DNA of 64,000 nt from Vibrio natriegens NBRC 15636 = ATCC 14048 = DSM 759 (GCF_035621455.1 NZ_CP141822.1:2108001-2172000), one strand, 5' to 3'; counted from the stretch's first letter, positions 28,117 to 38,800 are shown. Numbers and translations: made by a program. Notes: generated from the sequence alone by a model not told the origin.

Positions 28117-28211
28117 TGACCCCTCGGGTCACCTAGCCAACTGACGTTGTTAGTGAACATTATGTTCGCAAATAAAGCCAATAGAAACGACTGCCTATTG
28201 GCTTCTTTTTT
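28117..28211 (+). ncRNA. qrr1: Qrr1 quorum regulatory small RNA
   Basis: About 95 bases. The RNA opens with the hairpin TGACCC-CTC-GGGTCA (28117-28131), contains the strongly conserved Qrr pairing core CCAACTGACGTTGTTAGTGA, then a small GAACA-TTA-TGTTC stem, and ends with a terminator AAGCCAATAG/CTATTGGCTT plus a T run. Qrr RNAs act with Hfq to repress the luxR/hapR-type master regulator mRNA at low cell density. The position beside luxO is the standard place for qrr1. The terminator stem read backward is followed by TTATTT and may also end the convergent uvrB transcript. Confidence 0.95.
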
Positions 28212-28249
28212 GCCTGCAATATCAGGTTAATCAGTTATTAGCGTCAAGA

Positions 28250-30280
28250 TCAGCTATTAGCGATAAACTGAGCACGCAGTTTTTCAATCTCATCACGTTT
28301 TTCAGCCGCCAGCTCAAACTCAAGATCTTGAGCATGCTGGTACATCGCTGCTTCCAGTCTGCTGATTTCTTTTTCTAACTGTTGTGGCGACATCACTTCA
28401 TAAGACTGAGATGGCTCCGCGACTTTGGATAATGGAACCTGTTTGCCAGTGCGCTGACGTTTGGACTTAGTGATATCACCTAGCTCCATGATGTCTTTGA
28501 TATTGCGCGTCAATGCCTGCGGTACAATCCCCATTTCTTCATTGTACGCTTGCTGCTTCTCACGACGACGGTTGGTTTCATCCATCGCTTTCTTCATCGA
28601 CTTGGTGATAGAGTCGGCATACAAAATGGCCTTACCTTCGATGTTTCGAGCAGCACGGCCGATAGTCTGGATCAGTGAGCGTTCCGAGCGCAAGAAGCCT
28701 TCTTTATCAGCATCCAATATCGCCACCAGCGACACTTCCGGCATATCCAAACCTTCTCGTAATAAGTTGATACCGACAAGCACGTCAAACTCGCCTAGTC
28801 GAAGATCTCGAATAATCTCGACACGCTCTACGGTATCAATATCGGAGTGAAGATAACGTACGCGAACATCGTGTTCATGCAGATATTCGGTCAAATCTTC
28901 TGCCATACGTTTGGTCAACGTTGTAACGAGGACTCGTTCATCTTTCACCGCACGAATACGAATTTCAGAAAGCAGATCATCGACCTGCGTCGCGACAGGA
29001 CGAACTTCGAGTATAGGATCAAGTAATCCCGTAGGGCGAACAACTTGATCAGCAATATCGCCATCTGACTTTTCAAGTTCATAATTGCCCGGTGTTGCAG
29101 ACACAAAAATAGTCTGCGGCGCAAGCGACTCAAACTCTTCAAATTTAAGCGGGCGGTTATCCAGTGCTGAAGGTAAACGAAACCCGAATTCCACCAACGT
29201 TTCTTTACGAGAACGGTCACCTTTATACATTGCGCCAATTTGTGGGACGGTTACGTGTGACTCGTCAATAATCAATAAACCATCATGGGGTAGATAATCA
29301 AAAAGTGTCGGTGGCGGCTCTCCCTCAGCGCGACCACTGAGGTAACGAGAGTAGTTTTCGATTCCCGAGCAAAATCCAAGCTCGTTCATCATCTCGATAT
29401 CGAACTGTGTGCGCTGACTGATACGTTGTTCTTCCAACAGCTTATTGTTGTCCAATAACTGCTTTTTACGTACTTCGAGTTCCACTTTGATATTTTCAAT
29501 CGCTTCCAGGACGCGATCGCGAGGCGTAACGTAATGCGTTTTCGGATAGATGGTATAACGCGGTAAATCGCGCTGTTTAACGACTCCGGTAAGTGGATCA
29601 AACACGCTGATGCAGTCGACTTCGTCATCAAACATTTCAACTCGCACAGCATCTTGATCGGATTCAGCAGGAAAGATATCAATCACTTCACCACGAACGC
29701 GAAACTGGCCTCGCTCAAAGGCTACATCGTTACGTGAATATTGCAGCTCAGCCAAGCGACGAAGCATGTCACGTTGGTCGATCACATCGCCACGACGTAA
29801 ATGCAACATCATTTGCAGATAAGACTCAGGATCACCCAAACCGTAAATGGCAGAGACCGAGGCGACGATAATGGCATCTTTACGCTCTAATAACGCTTTG
29901 GTCGCGGATAATCGCATCTGTTCAATGTGAGCGTTAACAGATGCGTCTTTTTCGATAAACGTATCGGTGGTTGGCACATAAGCTTCTGGCTGGTAGTAAT
30001 CGTAGTAAGAAACGAAATACTCAACCGCATTATTCGGGAAAAATGACTTCATCTCTCCATAAAGCTGCGCGGCCAGAGTTTTGTTAGGTGCGAGCAAAAT
30101 TGCAGGACGTTGCGCTTGAGCGATCACATTCGCTAATGTGAATGTCTTACCTGAACCTGTCACACCTAACAGTGTCTGATGTGCTAAACCCGAGTCTAAC
30201 CCATCAAGTAATTGCTTAATTGCATCGGGTTGATCTCCTGATGGCTGATAACTAGAGACCAGCTCATAAACTTTGCTCAT
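28250..30280 (-). CDS. uvrB: UvrABC excision nuclease subunit B
   Basis: UvrB is the damage-verifying helicase subunit of nucleotide excision repair. The 676 residues are full length: Walker [11 protein letters not shown], the beta-hairpin region [12 protein letters not shown], helicase motif II IIDESH, the SATPG block, motif [11 protein letters not shown], and a C-terminal UVR domain ([31 protein letters not shown]) for UvrC binding. A LexA-like box lies 29 bases before the start, so it should be SOS-induced. Confidence 0.97.
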   Translation of the reverse strand: MSKVYELVSSYQPSGDQPDAIKQLLDGLDSGLAHQTLLGVTGSGKTFTLANVIAQAQRPAILLAPNKTLAAQLYGEMKSFFPNNAVEYFVSYYDYYQPEAYVPTTDTFIEKDASVNAHIEQMRLSATKALLERKDAIIVASVSAIYGLGDPESYLQMMLHLRRGDVIDQRDMLRRLAELQYSRNDVAFERGQFRVRGEVIDIFPAESDQDAVRVEMFDDEVDCISVFDPLTGVVKQRDLPRYTIYPKTHYVTPRDRVLEAIENIKVELEVRKKQLLDNNKLLEEQRISQRTQFDIEMMNELGFCSGIENYSRYLSGRAEGEPPPTLFDYLPHDGLLIIDESHVTVPQIGAMYKGDRSRKETLVEFGFRLPSALDNRPLKFEEFESLAPQTIFVSATPGNYELEKSDGDIADQVVRPTGLLDPILEVRPVATQVDDLLSEIRIRAVKDERVLVTTLTKRMAEDLTEYLHEHDVRVRYLHSDIDTVERVEIIRDLRLGEFDVLVGINLLREGLDMPEVSLVAILDADKEGFLRSERSLIQTIGRAARNIEGKAILYADSITKSMKKAMDETNRRREKQQAYNEEMGIVPQALTRNIKDIMELGDITKSKRQRTGKQVPLSKVAEPSQSYEVMSPQQLEKEISRLEAAMYQHAQDLEFELAAEKRDEIEKLRAQFIANS

Positions 30281-30308
30281 ACCGTTCCTTAACTCTACTA
30301 CGGACTAA

Positions 30309-30324
30309 CTGTATATATACACAC
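30309..30324. promoter_or_regulatory. LexA (SOS) box upstream of uvrB
   Basis: CTGT-ATATATAC-ACAC matches CTGT-N8-ACAG at all but the last base, with the alternating A/T spacer typical of SOS boxes. A second related stretch TATATATACACC follows immediately. Confidence 0.7.
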
Positions 30325-30790
30325 TATATATACACCTTAGTCAATGAAATCTATGCCTGTCGGTGTATTATCGACCATTACTATTAAATTTGTGCCTTTG
30401 TACAACTCGCTATAGCCTTACCTGACATGCTCTGATATAGTACGTCGCCCTAGTCAATGATTATTCTCAAATATCATTTATCATATTTCCACAACTTTTC
30501 CCCAAAAAGCAGTACAAAGTAAGCTTATCCCCTAAAGTCTAATTTTTATCCACTTTGACTATTTCTACTCGATTACCAATAAACCTCTGTATTATCTGCC
30601 TAATTAGTGCATAATCCTGCTTACAAATGCAGAAAAAATAAACCGTGTTGCATATCAATTAACTTTACTCAGATTTCATCAACACACTTATCCACAAATT
30701 TAGTGGATAAGTAACCCTAGCCCTTTACTGGTAAGCCATACAAAAAAGTAAAGAGCCAACCGTGATATTTTTTCAAAAAAATGTATTTTA
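30325..30790. other. A/T-rich gap with DnaA-box-like motifs
   Basis: About 470 bases without a coding frame. They contain TTATCCCCT (30525-30533), TTATCCACT (30546-30554), a perfect DnaA box TTATCCACA (30688-30696) and, on the other strand, TTATCCACT (30702-30710). The last two form a 10-bp inverted repeat ACTTATCCAC/GTGGATAAGT. No replication gene is near. It could be a DnaA-binding or titration site; this is inference. Confidence 0.45.
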
Positions 30791-30796
30791 TTCCTG

Positions 30797-30825
30797 TTGA
30801 CAGTGGATTTTGGGGTCGGTAAGAT
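30797..30825 (+). promoter_or_regulatory. Promoter of tRNA-Asn
   Basis: TTGACA and TAAGAT are separated by 17 bases, followed by a G/C-rich stretch (TTGCCCCGC) before the start point. Such a discriminator is usual for stable-RNA promoters under stringent control. Confidence 0.85.
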
Positions 30826-30850
30826 TTGCCCCGCTTTCAAGCAAAGCAAT

Positions 30851-30926
30851 TCCCCCTTAGTTCAGTTGGTAGAACGGCGGACTGTTAATCCGTATGTCGC
30901 AGGTTCGAGTCCCGCAGGGGGAGCCA
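30851..30926 (+). tRNA. tRNA-Asn (GTT)
   Basis: A 76-base cloverleaf with acceptor stem TCCCCCT/AGGGGGA, D-arm, anticodon stem CGGAC-TGTTAAT-CCG region with anticodon GTT, T-arm with GGTTCGAGTCC, and genome-encoded CCA. A strong promoter lies 26 bases upstream and a terminator directly downstream, so it is transcribed alone. Confidence 0.97.
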
Positions 30927-30934
30927 AATTTCAG

Positions 30935-30966
30935 AAAAAGCCGTGTCGTAAGACGCGGCTTTTTCG
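30935..30966. terminator. Terminator of tRNA-Asn
   Basis: AAAAAGCCGTGTC pairs with GACGCGGCTTTTT around GTAA (one G-T pair), eight bases after the tRNA. Confidence 0.9.
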
Positions 30967-31265
30967 TTTCCAAGCTACGAATGATTTGTTTCAAGTGAAT
31001 GTCTCAGACCGAAATTTTGGGCCACCTAGCCTCCTGAGTCACTTTCCGACAAGATGCGTCAAAATCTGCTTTAGCAACAATCCTCTTCTCCTCTTTTGTC
31101 TTACAAATCATTCACCAAATCTCTTATTTCGATAAAAATTCATCTATCTGAATCACATAGACGGCTATTTTTCCACCGTGTATATAAAACCACATCGTTC
31201 ACTGGTTGTTATTGGTGTCACAAAACACGATAATATTGGGATCGGATTTTAAGAACGTAAAAACT
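30967..31265 (+). other. Upstream region of the rnf operon
   Basis: About 300 bases with no coding frame of note. It should hold the rnf promoter. I see no clear regulator site or structured leader. Confidence 0.4.
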
Positions 31266-31844
31266 ATGACCGAATATGTTTTGTTGTTAGTCGGCACTGT
31301 GCTGGTAAACAACTTTGTACTGGTAAAATTTTTGGGCCTCTGTCCGTTTATGGGCGTGTCCAAAAAACTGGAAACAGCAATAGGTATGGGCTTAGCAACC
31401 ACTTTCGTGCTAACGCTCGCGTCGGTGTGTTCATATTTAGTAGAAAGCTACATCCTTCGCCCATTAGGTATCGAATATCTAAGAACCATGAGTTTCATCT
31501 TGGTTATCGCTGTTGTGGTTCAGTTCACAGAGATGGTTGTGCACAAAACCAGCCCGACACTCTATCGCCTACTCGGCATCTTCTTACCGCTCATTACCAC
31601 TAACTGTGCGGTACTTGGTGTTGCGCTGCTCAATATCAATGAGAACCATAACTTCATCGAATCTATCATTTATGGCTTTGGTGCAGCAGTTGGTTTTTCT
31701 ATGGTATTAATTCTATTTGCCTCTATGCGAGAGCGAATTGCTGCCGCAGATGTACCGCTTCCTTTTAAAGGGGCCTCTATCGCTATGATCACTGCTGGTT
31801 TGATGTCGCTTGCCTTTATGGGCTTTACTGGTTTGGTGAAGTAA
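31266..31844 (+). CDS. rnfA: Rnf complex membrane subunit RnfA
   Basis: RnfA is one of two related six-helix subunits of the Rnf complex, which couples ferredoxin:NAD oxidoreduction to ion flow across the inner membrane. I start it at the ATG at 31266 (192 residues, the standard length and N-terminus [20 protein letters not shown]); an upstream TTG frame adds 20 non-family residues. It contains the conserved cysteine motifs GLCPFMGV and TTNCAVLG, which hold the intramembrane iron-sulfur site. It is first of rnfABCDGE. Confidence 0.96.
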   Translation: MTEYVLLLVGTVLVNNFVLVKFLGLCPFMGVSKKLETAIGMGLATTFVLTLASVCSYLVESYILRPLGIEYLRTMSFILVIAVVVQFTEMVVHKTSPTLYRLLGIFLPLITTNCAVLGVALLNINENHNFIESIIYGFGAAVGFSMVLILFASMRERIAAADVPLPFKGASIAMITAGLMSLAFMGFTGLVK

Positions 31845-31847
31845 ACG

Positions 31848-32444
31848 ATGAGTACGATTCTAATTGCGATCATCGCACTCGCTGTGCTTGCTGCGATTTT
31901 TGGAGCCATCCTCGGATTTGCTTCTATTCGCTTCAAAGTTGAGGCGGATCCTATCGTCGATCAGATCGATGCTATTTTGCCTCAAACCCAGTGTGGTCAA
32001 TGTGGCTATCCAGGCTGTCGCCCATATGCAGAGGCGATTGCCAATGGTGACCATATCAACAAATGTCCTCCTGGCGGTCAGGCAACGATAGAAAAGCTAG
32101 CCGATCTCATGGGCGTAGAGCCAGAAGAGTCGGCACACGATCTTGATAATAAAGTTCCTACGGTCGCGTTCATTCATGAAGACATGTGCATTGGCTGTAC
32201 CAAATGCATTCAGGCTTGTCCTGTCGATGCCATTGTTGGTGGCACCAAGGCCCTTCATACCGTTATCAAAGAAGAATGTACTGGTTGTGACTTGTGTGTA
32301 GCACCATGTCCGACTGACTGTATTGAAATGATTCCTGTGGCAACCACCACAGACAGCTGGAAGTGGAAACTTAATACCATTCCAGTTGTGGATATTACGG
32401 ATGCTGCCAAAGATGCAGCGAACGTGAAAGATTCAATTAATTAA
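31848..32444 (+). CDS. rnfB: Rnf complex iron-sulfur subunit RnfB
   Basis: RnfB is the electron-entry subunit facing the cytoplasm. Of the 198 residues, the first ~25 form a membrane anchor ([19 protein letters not shown]). Then comes a 4Fe-4S domain with [16 protein letters not shown] and CPPGG, followed by two ferredoxin-type 4Fe-4S motifs, [16 protein letters not shown] and [16 protein letters not shown]. It starts three bases after rnfA. Confidence 0.96.
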   Translation: MSTILIAIIALAVLAAIFGAILGFASIRFKVEADPIVDQIDAILPQTQCGQCGYPGCRPYAEAIANGDHINKCPPGGQATIEKLADLMGVEPEESAHDLDNKVPTVAFIHEDMCIGCTKCIQACPVDAIVGGTKALHTVIKEECTGCDLCVAPCPTDCIEMIPVATTTDSWKWKLNTIPVVDITDAAKDAANVKDSIN

Positions 32445-32452
32445 GGTTTCGT

Positions 32453-35173
32453 ATGTTGTCTTTGATTGAACAAATTCGTACTGGGTCGCTTTGGGATTTC
32501 CCAGGCGGTGTGCATCCGGCAGAAAATAAAAAACAATCCAATAAAGCAGAATTACTCCGCGCAGCAATTCCGGCAGAGATCGTTCTGCCATTGAAACAGC
32601 ATATTGGTAAAGCAGGTAACCTACTTGTTGCCGCAGGTGACAATGTACTAAAAGGCCAGCCTTTAACACAATCCGAAACCGGTTTTACGGTGCCTGTTCA
32701 TGCGCCAACATCAGGTAAAATCACCGCGATCGAGCCTAGAACGGTCGCTCACCCATCAGGGCTAAGTGAACTGTGCGCGGTTATCACGCCTGACGGTAAA
32801 GATACGTGGTGTGAGAAAACCCCTGTTGTCGATTACACACAAGAATCTGCAGATGCGCTAATCGACGTTATCCGTCTTGCGGGTATTTCGGGTATGGGTG
32901 GCGCAGGTTTCCCAACCGCGAAGAAAATTCAATCTGGCGTTGCTCGAACGGAAATCCTGATTGTCAACGCAGCGGAATGTGAGCCATATATTACAGCCGA
33001 CGACAAACTTATTCAGGAACATGCCGATGAACTGATTCAGGGCATTGAGATTGTCGAACATATCCTAAAACCAAAACTGACGATCATTGGTATCGAAGAT
33101 AACAAGCCAGATGCGATCAAAGCACTGGAGAATGCAGCTTTAAACAAAGACATTGTTATCCGCGTCATTCCAACGAAATACCCTTCAGGTGGCGAAAAGC
33201 AACTGATAAAAATTCTGACCAACAAAGAAGTACCGAGCGGTGCGATCCCTGCTGATATCGGCATTCTGGTTCAAAACGTAGGTTCTTTGTATTCAATCAA
33301 ACGTGCCGTCATTGATGGCGAGCCAATGATTGAACGCGTTGTCACTCTGACAGGTAAAACCTTTAAGACGCCACGCAACGTATGGGCTCTTTTGGGAACC
33401 CCTGTCCAAGCGTTGCTTGATGAATTTGGCTACAAGGCCGATAAAAAGCTCCAACGTTTGATCATGGGCGGCCCAATGATGGGATTCACACTGCCCCACT
33501 CCCATGTTCCGATTACCAAAACGGCCAACTGTATTCTTGCGCCAACTCGCTTTGAGATCTCAGCCAGCCAATACGAAATGGAATGTATCCGCTGTGGTCA
33601 ATGTGCTGAAGCCTGCCCGGCGTCACTGCTTCCTCAGCAACTGCTTTGGCACTCCAAAGCAGAAGAATATGAAAAGCTTGAAGAGTTAAACCTCAAAGAC
33701 TGTATTGAGTGTGGTGCTTGTGCATTTGTTTGCCCAAGTGAAATTCCACTGGTGCAATACTATCGCCAGGCAAAAGCCGAAATTCGCACCCGAGCGCAAG
33801 AAGCAGAAGCGGCTGAGCGAGCCAAACAGCGCTTTGAAGAGAAAAAAGCGCGTATGGAACGCGAAAAAGAAGAGCGAGAAAACCGCTTCAAGAAAGCTGC
33901 TGATGAACGCCGCAAAGATATGAAGTCTAAAGGTGGCGACGATGCGATAGCCGCTGCGATTGCGCGTGTGAAAGCTCAAAAAGCTAATGCAGAAGAGAAA
34001 GCAGAACCTGCCGTGAAACCAGCGGTTGCTGCTGCGATAGCGAAAGCAAAAGCCAAACAAGCCGCTGCCGCGGAAGCAGGCGCTGCAGAACCGGATAACA
34101 CCGAGATGGCCAAGCTGCGTGAAGAGCGCAAGCGTCTGGCTAGAGAACGCAAAGCAGAAAAAGAGCAAAGTGAAGGTTCAAACGACACTGATGATAAAAA
34201 GTCAGCCGTGGCTGCTGCTATTGCTCGCGCCAAAGCGAAAAAGGCACAGCAAGAAGACACCACCTCTGCTGAACCGGAAGATAAAAAAGCAGCGGTTGCT
34301 GCGGCTATAGCTCGTGCTAAAGCACGCAAGGCAGGACAAGAAGCAGAAGCAAAACCTGCTGAAAATGAAGCGCCGGTTGAGCAAACAGACGATCCGAAAA
34401 AAGCAGCAGTCGCTGCGGCCATTGCCCGTGCCAAAGCACGTAAAGCTGGGCAAGAATCAGAATCAAAACCTGCTGAAGATGCAGCGCCGGCCGAACAAAC
34501 CGACGATCCGAAGAAAGCCGCTGTCGCTGCTGCCATTGCTCGTGCAAAAGCTCGTAAAGCTCAGCAAGAATCAGAAGCAAAACCAGATGAAGATGATGCA
34601 TCGGCAGAGAAAGCAGAAGATCCGAAGAAAGCCGCAGTAGCTGCTGCCATTGCTCGTGCGAAAGCTCGTAAAGCTCAGCAAGAATCAGAATCAAAACCTG
34701 CTGAAGATGCAGTGCCGGCCGAACAAACCGACGATCCGAAGAAAGCCGCTGTCGCTGCTGCCATTGCTCGTGCGAAAGCTCGTAAAGCTCAGCAAGAATC
34801 AGAAGCAAAACCTGCTGAAGATGAAGCGTCGGCCGAACAACCCGACGATCCGAAGAAAGCCGCTGTCGCGGCGGCTATTGCTCGTGCGAAAGCTCGTAAA
34901 GCTCAGCAAGAATCAGAAGCAAAACCGTCTGAAGACGAAGCGCCGGCTGAACAAACTGACGATCCGAAGAAAGCCGCTGTCGCTGCTGCCATAGCTCGCG
35001 CGAAAGCCCGTAAAGCTCAGCAAGAATCAGAAGCAAAACCTGCTGAAGATGATGCATCGGCAGAGAAAGCAGAAGATCCAAAGAAAGCCGCCGTGGCTGC
35101 GGCTATTGCTCGTGCAAAAGCACGCAAAGCTCAGCAAGAAGCAGATAAAAATAATACCGAGGAGAACGAGTAA
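32453..35173 (+). CDS. rnfC: Rnf complex NADH-binding subunit RnfC with long repeat tail
   Basis: RnfC carries the NAD(H) and FMN sites of the Rnf complex and two 4Fe-4S clusters. The core (about 1-480) has the glycine-rich [15 protein letters not shown] nucleotide region, and the clusters [14 protein letters not shown] and [16 protein letters not shown]. After a charged coiled-coil-like stretch ([17 protein letters not shown]) the protein continues for ~400 residues as Ala/Lys/Glu-rich repeats built on [15 protein letters not shown]. At 906 residues it is far longer than the compact RnfC of other bacteria (~450-700). The tail is typical in kind for Vibrio RnfC; its role is unknown. The stop overlaps the rnfD start by one base (TAATG). 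Confidence 0.95.
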   Translation: MLSLIEQIRTGSLWDFPGGVHPAENKKQSNKAELLRAAIPAEIVLPLKQHIGKAGNLLVAAGDNVLKGQPLTQSETGFTVPVHAPTSGKITAIEPRTVAHPSGLSELCAVITPDGKDTWCEKTPVVDYTQESADALIDVIRLAGISGMGGAGFPTAKKIQSGVARTEILIVNAAECEPYITADDKLIQEHADELIQGIEIVEHILKPKLTIIGIEDNKPDAIKALENAALNKDIVIRVIPTKYPSGGEKQLIKILTNKEVPSGAIPADIGILVQNVGSLYSIKRAVIDGEPMIERVVTLTGKTFKTPRNVWALLGTPVQALLDEFGYKADKKLQRLIMGGPMMGFTLPHSHVPITKTANCILAPTRFEISASQYEMECIRCGQCAEACPASLLPQQLLWHSKAEEYEKLEELNLKDCIECGACAFVCPSEIPLVQYYRQAKAEIRTRAQEAEAAERAKQRFEEKKARMEREKEERENRFKKAADERRKDMKSKGGDDAIAAAIARVKAQKANAEEKAEPAVKPAVAAAIAKAKAKQAAAAEAGAAEPDNTEMAKLREERKRLARERKAEKEQSEGSNDTDDKKSAVAAAIARAKAKKAQQEDTTSAEPEDKKAAVAAAIARAKARKAGQEAEAKPAENEAPVEQTDDPKKAAVAAAIARAKARKAGQESESKPAEDAAPAEQTDDPKKAAVAAAIARAKARKAQQESEAKPDEDDASAEKAEDPKKAAVAAAIARAKARKAQQESESKPAEDAVPAEQTDDPKKAAVAAAIARAKARKAQQESEAKPAEDEASAEQPDDPKKAAVAAAIARAKARKAQQESEAKPSEDEAPAEQTDDPKKAAVAAAIARAKARKAQQESEAKPAEDDASAEKAEDPKKAAVAAAIARAKARKAQQEADKNNTEENE
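33940..35140 (+). repeat. Tandem repeat array inside rnfC
   Basis: Two degenerate and nine clear copies of [11 protein letters not shown] occur here. Six central units are 38 residues, 114 bases each, of the form [22 protein letters not shown] plus an acidic 16-residue spacer. Spacers vary ([33 protein letters not shown]); the fourth and eighth clear units share [12 protein letters not shown] identity between neighbours is very high. Copy-number change by slippage is likely, and assembly collapse is a risk. Confidence 0.93.
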
Positions 35174-36219
35174 TGTCGTTTTTTATAGCCAGCTCACCGC
35201 ATACCCACAGTCGTCGTAGCACGCCTGATTTAATGAAATGGGTGGCACTGTGTGCGATCCCTGGTTTAGCGGCTCAAACTTACTTTTTTGGCTGGGGTAC
35301 ACTTATCCAGCTTATTTTTGCCATTGCTGTTGCGATATCTCTGGAGGCATTAGTGATGATCGCTCGCAAGCGATCTCCAATGCGAGCACTTCGCGATAAC
35401 AGTGCCATTGTTACCGCTTGGCTGCTGGCTGTTGCCATTCCGCCTTGGTCTCCTTGGTGGCTAACTGTGATCGGCTTAGTGTTTGCGATTGTTATAGCCA
35501 AACATCTCTATGGTGGCCTTGGGCAAAATCTATTTAACCCAGCGATGGTGGCTTATGTTGTGCTGCTTATCTCCTTCCCTGTTCAAATGACGAGCTGGAG
35601 CGTGCCGACATCTCTGATTCCGGATCACGTGAATTTTGCCGACGTCCTGTCACTGATTTTTACTGGGTTTGATGGTGATGGCCTATCACTTCAGCAAGTG
35701 CGTGCAGGCGTAGATGGCGTGACAATGGCAACACCACTCGATGCTTTTAAAACAGGGCTGCATACTGGTGCAACTCCAGGTGAAATCCTGTCACAGCCTA
35801 TTTTTTCTGGTTTAGCGGGTGTTGGCTGGCAATGGGTTAATATTGCTTACTTCATTGGCGGACTGGTGATGATTAAAAAGCGTCTCATCCAGTGGTACAT
35901 TCCGGTGGGCTTCTTAGCGAGCCTGACCTTGTTTAGTCTGGTATTCTCGCTAATCACTCCGGGAGAAACGGCATCCCCGATATTCCACTTGCTATCGGGC
36001 GCGACCATGCTGGGTGCTTTCTTTATCGCTACGGATCCAGTCTCTGCTTCAACTACGGTAAAAGGTCGCCTAATATTTGGCGCTCTAATTGGTGCACTCG
36101 TCTTTATCATTCGCAGTTGGGGTGGATTCCCTGATGGCGTTGCATTCGCGGTTCTGCTAGCCAATATGTGCGTGCCACTGATTGACTACTACACCAAACC
36201 TAGAACTTACGGGCACTGA
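35173..36219 (+). CDS. rnfD: Rnf complex membrane subunit RnfD
   Basis: RnfD is a polytopic membrane subunit (348 residues, about nine to ten helices) with a covalently bound FMN. The flavinylation motif is seen as [19 protein letters not shown], the threonine of SGAT being the attachment residue. The N-terminus [20 protein letters not shown] and the block [19 protein letters not shown] are standard. Its TGA stop forms part of the rnfG ribosome binding site (TGAGG). Confidence 0.95.
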   Translation: MSFFIASSPHTHSRRSTPDLMKWVALCAIPGLAAQTYFFGWGTLIQLIFAIAVAISLEALVMIARKRSPMRALRDNSAIVTAWLLAVAIPPWSPWWLTVIGLVFAIVIAKHLYGGLGQNLFNPAMVAYVVLLISFPVQMTSWSVPTSLIPDHVNFADVLSLIFTGFDGDGLSLQQVRAGVDGVTMATPLDAFKTGLHTGATPGEILSQPIFSGLAGVGWQWVNIAYFIGGLVMIKKRLIQWYIPVGFLASLTLFSLVFSLITPGETASPIFHLLSGATMLGAFFIATDPVSASTTVKGRLIFGALIGALVFIIRSWGGFPDGVAFAVLLANMCVPLIDYYTKPRTYGH

Positions 36220-36226
36220 GGTAAAC

Positions 36227-36859
36227 ATGTTAACCGCAATTAGAAAAAATGGTCTGACACTCGCTATCTTTGCTTGTGCCACAACTGGTCTAGTGGCATT
36301 GACTCAGTACTTAACCGAAGATCAAATCAAACAACAAGAACGCAAACAGTTGTTGTCGGTGCTTAATCAGGTCATTCCTGAGACCATGCATGACAACGCG
36401 TTAACGCAGGCGTGCACCATGGTCAGCTCACCGGAGCTAGGAACACATGCGATGCCAGCTTATATTGCGACGAAAGATGGCGAACCAACCGCGATCGCGA
36501 TTGAGTCTATCGCCCCAGATGGTTACAACGGTGAGATAAAAGTCATCACAGGTATTGATAGCGCAGGGAAAATTTTGGGAACTCGCGTCCTCAGCCAAAA
36601 AGAAACACCGGGGTTGGGCGATAAAATCGACCTTCGTGTATCAGATTGGATCCTGAGTTTCACCGGAAAAGAGGTCACAGAAGCAAACTGGAACTCTTGG
36701 CGAGTTCGTAAAGACGGCGGTGATTTTGATCAGTTTACCGGCGCGACAATTACGCCAAGAGCAGTGGTCAAAGTAGTGAGAAACACCGTAAACTATGTCA
36801 ATAACACCCGTGACGAGATTCTTAGTCAGCCCCTAGACTGCGCAGGAGGCAACCAATGA
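36227..36859 (+). CDS. rnfG: Rnf complex flavoprotein subunit RnfG
   Basis: RnfG is a periplasmic subunit held by one N-terminal helix ([20 protein letters not shown]) and carrying covalent FMN. The flavinylation motif is [15 protein letters not shown] start it at the ATG at 36227 (210 residues) because GAGG lies six bases upstream; the frame is open from 36182 but that part overlaps rnfD. Its end overlaps the rnfE start by four bases. Confidence 0.95.
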   Translation: MLTAIRKNGLTLAIFACATTGLVALTQYLTEDQIKQQERKQLLSVLNQVIPETMHDNALTQACTMVSSPELGTHAMPAYIATKDGEPTAIAIESIAPDGYNGEIKVITGIDSAGKILGTRVLSQKETPGLGDKIDLRVSDWILSFTGKEVTEANWNSWRVRKDGGDFDQFTGATITPRAVVKVVRNTVNYVNNTRDEILSQPLDCAGGNQ

Positions 36860-37548
36860 GTGAAAACAAACTGCTGATGAAAAACGGCATGTGGAGCAAC
36901 AACCCAGCATTAGTTCAATTGCTTGGTCTTTGTCCTCTGCTGGCTGTGTCATCTACGATCACAAACGCACTTGGTCTGGGCATTGCTACGCTATTGGTGC
37001 TGGTCGGCTCAAACGTGACGGTCTCTCTTATCCGCAACTACGTGCCAAAAGAGGTCCGTATTCCGGTCTTCGTTATGATCATTGCTGCACTGGTTACCTG
37101 TGTGCAGCTGTTAATGAATGCTTACGCATACGGTTTGTATCTTTCGCTCGGTATCTTTATCCCGCTGATCGTAACCAACTGTATTATTATCGGCCGTGCA
37201 GAAGCTTACGCGTCGAAAAACGATGTACTGCCGTCAGCGTTAGACGGTTTATGGATGGGTCTGGGCATGACCAGTGTACTAGTTGTACTAGGTGCTATGC
37301 GTGAGCTCATTGGTAACGGCACGTTATTCGACGGTGCAGATTTACTACTAGGCGATTGGGCAGCTTCACTTAGAATTGAAGTGTTCCACTTTGATAGCAG
37401 CTTCCTTCTGGCTCTGCTACCGCCAGGCGCTTTCATTGGTGTTGGCTTGCTGATCGCTTTAAAAAATATTATCGATAACTCGATTCAGGCACGACAACCA
37501 AAAGAAGAAAAACCGACCATTGAACGTGCCCGCGTCACCAACGCTTAG
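36856..37548 (+). CDS. rnfE: Rnf complex membrane subunit RnfE
   Basis: RnfE is the second RnfA-like membrane subunit, 230 residues and six helices. The motif pair [10 protein letters not shown] and [17 protein letters not shown] provides the two cysteines for the intramembrane cluster shared with RnfA. It overlaps rnfG as ATGA. It is last in the rnf operon; a terminator separates it from nth. Confidence 0.95.
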   Translation: MSENKLLMKNGMWSNNPALVQLLGLCPLLAVSSTITNALGLGIATLLVLVGSNVTVSLIRNYVPKEVRIPVFVMIIAALVTCVQLLMNAYAYGLYLSLGIFIPLIVTNCIIIGRAEAYASKNDVLPSALDGLWMGLGMTSVLVVLGAMRELIGNGTLFDGADLLLGDWAASLRIEVFHFDSSFLLALLPPGAFIGVGLLIALKNIIDNSIQARQPKEEKPTIERARVTNA

Positions 37549-37566
37549 TACGCAGAATAAAAAATT

Positions 37567-37596
37567 AGGCTCTACCATTCGTAGGGCCTTTTTAAT
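37567..37596 (+). terminator. Terminator after rnfE
   Basis: AGGCTCTAC pairs with GTAGGGCCT (one G-T) around a 5-base loop, followed by TTTTAAT. Confidence 0.75.
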
Positions 37597-37623
37597 CCGC
37601 CAAGACGGTACTGGAAATCCGCA

Positions 37624-38265
37624 ATGAACAAAGTCAAAAGAATTGAAATTTTAGAACGATTAAGGGAAAACAACCCAAACCCTCAGACCGAGCTAAACTG
37701 GAACTCTCCCTTTGAACTGCTTATCGCTGTATTGCTCTCAGCACAAGCGACGGATGTGAGCGTAAACAAAGCCACTGACAAGCTCTTCCCTGTAGCAAAT
37801 ACGCCACAGAGCATGTTTGATTTAGGTGTTGATGGCTTAAAAGAATACATCAAGACCATTGGCCTGTTTAATTCGAAGGCAGAAAACACAATCAAAACCT
37901 GTAAGATCTTGCTGGAAAAGCACAACGGTGAAGTTCCGGAAGATCGTGCATCACTTGAGGCTCTGCCGGGCGTAGGAAGAAAAACGGCAAACGTTGTGCT
38001 CAACACCGCTTTTGGCTGGCCCACCATTGCCGTCGATACGCATATTTATCGCGTATCGAATCGTACCAAATTCGCGATGGGCAAAACGGTCGATGATGTC
38101 GAGCACAAACTATTAAAAGTGGTACCTAAAGAGTTTAAACTCGATGTTCACCACTGGCTCATTCTTCATGGACGCTATACTTGTTTGGCGAGAAAGCCAC
38201 GCTGCGGTAGCTGCATCATTGAAGATTTGTGTGAATATAAAGAGAAAGTATATCCAGATAGTTAA
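37624..38265 (+). CDS. nth: Endonuclease III (DNA glycosylase/AP lyase)
   Basis: Nth removes oxidised pyrimidines and cleaves the resulting abasic site. The 213 residues have the helix-hairpin-helix LPGVGRKTANVVL with catalytic K120, the catalytic D138 in AVDTHIYR, and the C-x6-C-x2-C-x5-C 4Fe-4S cluster in CLARKPRCGSCIIEDLC. Numbering matches E. coli. The rnf-nth order is conserved in many gamma-proteobacteria. gloA follows at 32 bases. Confidence 0.97.
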   Translation: MNKVKRIEILERLRENNPNPQTELNWNSPFELLIAVLLSAQATDVSVNKATDKLFPVANTPQSMFDLGVDGLKEYIKTIGLFNSKAENTIKTCKILLEKHNGEVPEDRASLEALPGVGRKTANVVLNTAFGWPTIAVDTHIYRVSNRTKFAMGKTVDDVEHKLLKVVPKEFKLDVHHWLILHGRYTCLARKPRCGSCIIEDLCEYKEKVYPDS

Positions 38266-38297
38266 TGCTATTTGAAAATGAAAGCTAGGAGTTAAAA

Positions 38298-38714
38298 ATG
38301 TCAAACGGTCGAATTCTACACACTATGCTACGCGTGGGTGATCTAGACAAATCAATCAAGTTTTACACTGACGTTATGGGTATGAAGCTGCTTCGTACCA
38401 ATGAAAACAAAGAGTACGAGTACACACTTGCCTTTCTAGGCTTCGGCGATGAGTCAGAAGGTGCGGTTATTGAGCTGACTTACAACTGGGGTACAACCGA
38501 GTATGACCTGGGCAATGCTTATGGTCATATCGCAATCGGCGTAGATGACATCTACACGACTTGTGACGCTATTAAAGCGGTTGGCGGTAATGTAACGCGT
38601 GAACCTGGTCCGGTTAAAGGTGGTACGACTCACATCGCTTTCGTAAAAGATCCAGATGGCTACATGATCGAGCTGATCCAAAACAAACAAGCAACGGCAG
38701 GCTTAGAAGGCTAA
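38298..38714 (+). CDS. gloA: Lactoylglutathione lyase (glyoxalase I)
   Basis: GloA converts the hemithioacetal of methylglyoxal and glutathione to S-lactoylglutathione. The 138 residues have the metal ligands H8 ([10 protein letters not shown]), E59 (VIELTYNW), H77 (GHIAIGV) and E125 (GYMIELIQ), as in nickel-type bacterial enzymes. GGAG stands seven bases before the ATG. It probably shares a transcript with nth, ending at the terminator at 38752. Confidence 0.96.
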   Translation: MSNGRILHTMLRVGDLDKSIKFYTDVMGMKLLRTNENKEYEYTLAFLGFGDESEGAVIELTYNWGTTEYDLGNAYGHIAIGVDDIYTTCDAIKAVGGNVTREPGPVKGGTTHIAFVKDPDGYMIELIQNKQATAGLEG

Positions 38715-38751
38715 TACGTCTCTAGTGAACGGTAGTTACAAGCATGAACGA

Positions 38752-38780
38752 AAGGCAGGTGTGAGACCTGCCTTTTTATT
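38752..38780 (+). terminator. Terminator after gloA
   Basis: AAGGCAGGT/ACCTGCCTT with a GTGAG loop and TTTTATTT tail. Confidence 0.92.
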
Positions 38781-38800
38781 TGTAAACAAAACACTTTACC

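Noticed and set aside
30797..31135. 112-codon frame covering tRNA-Asn
   Set aside because: It runs through a tRNA gene, its promoter and its terminator; not a protein gene.
33976..34536. Long open frames on both strands across the rnfC repeat region (also 34317-34808 minus and 34650-34994 plus)
   Set aside because: They are out-of-frame readings of the repetitive rnfC tail, giving Ala- or Leu/Arg-rich low-complexity translations with no start signals.
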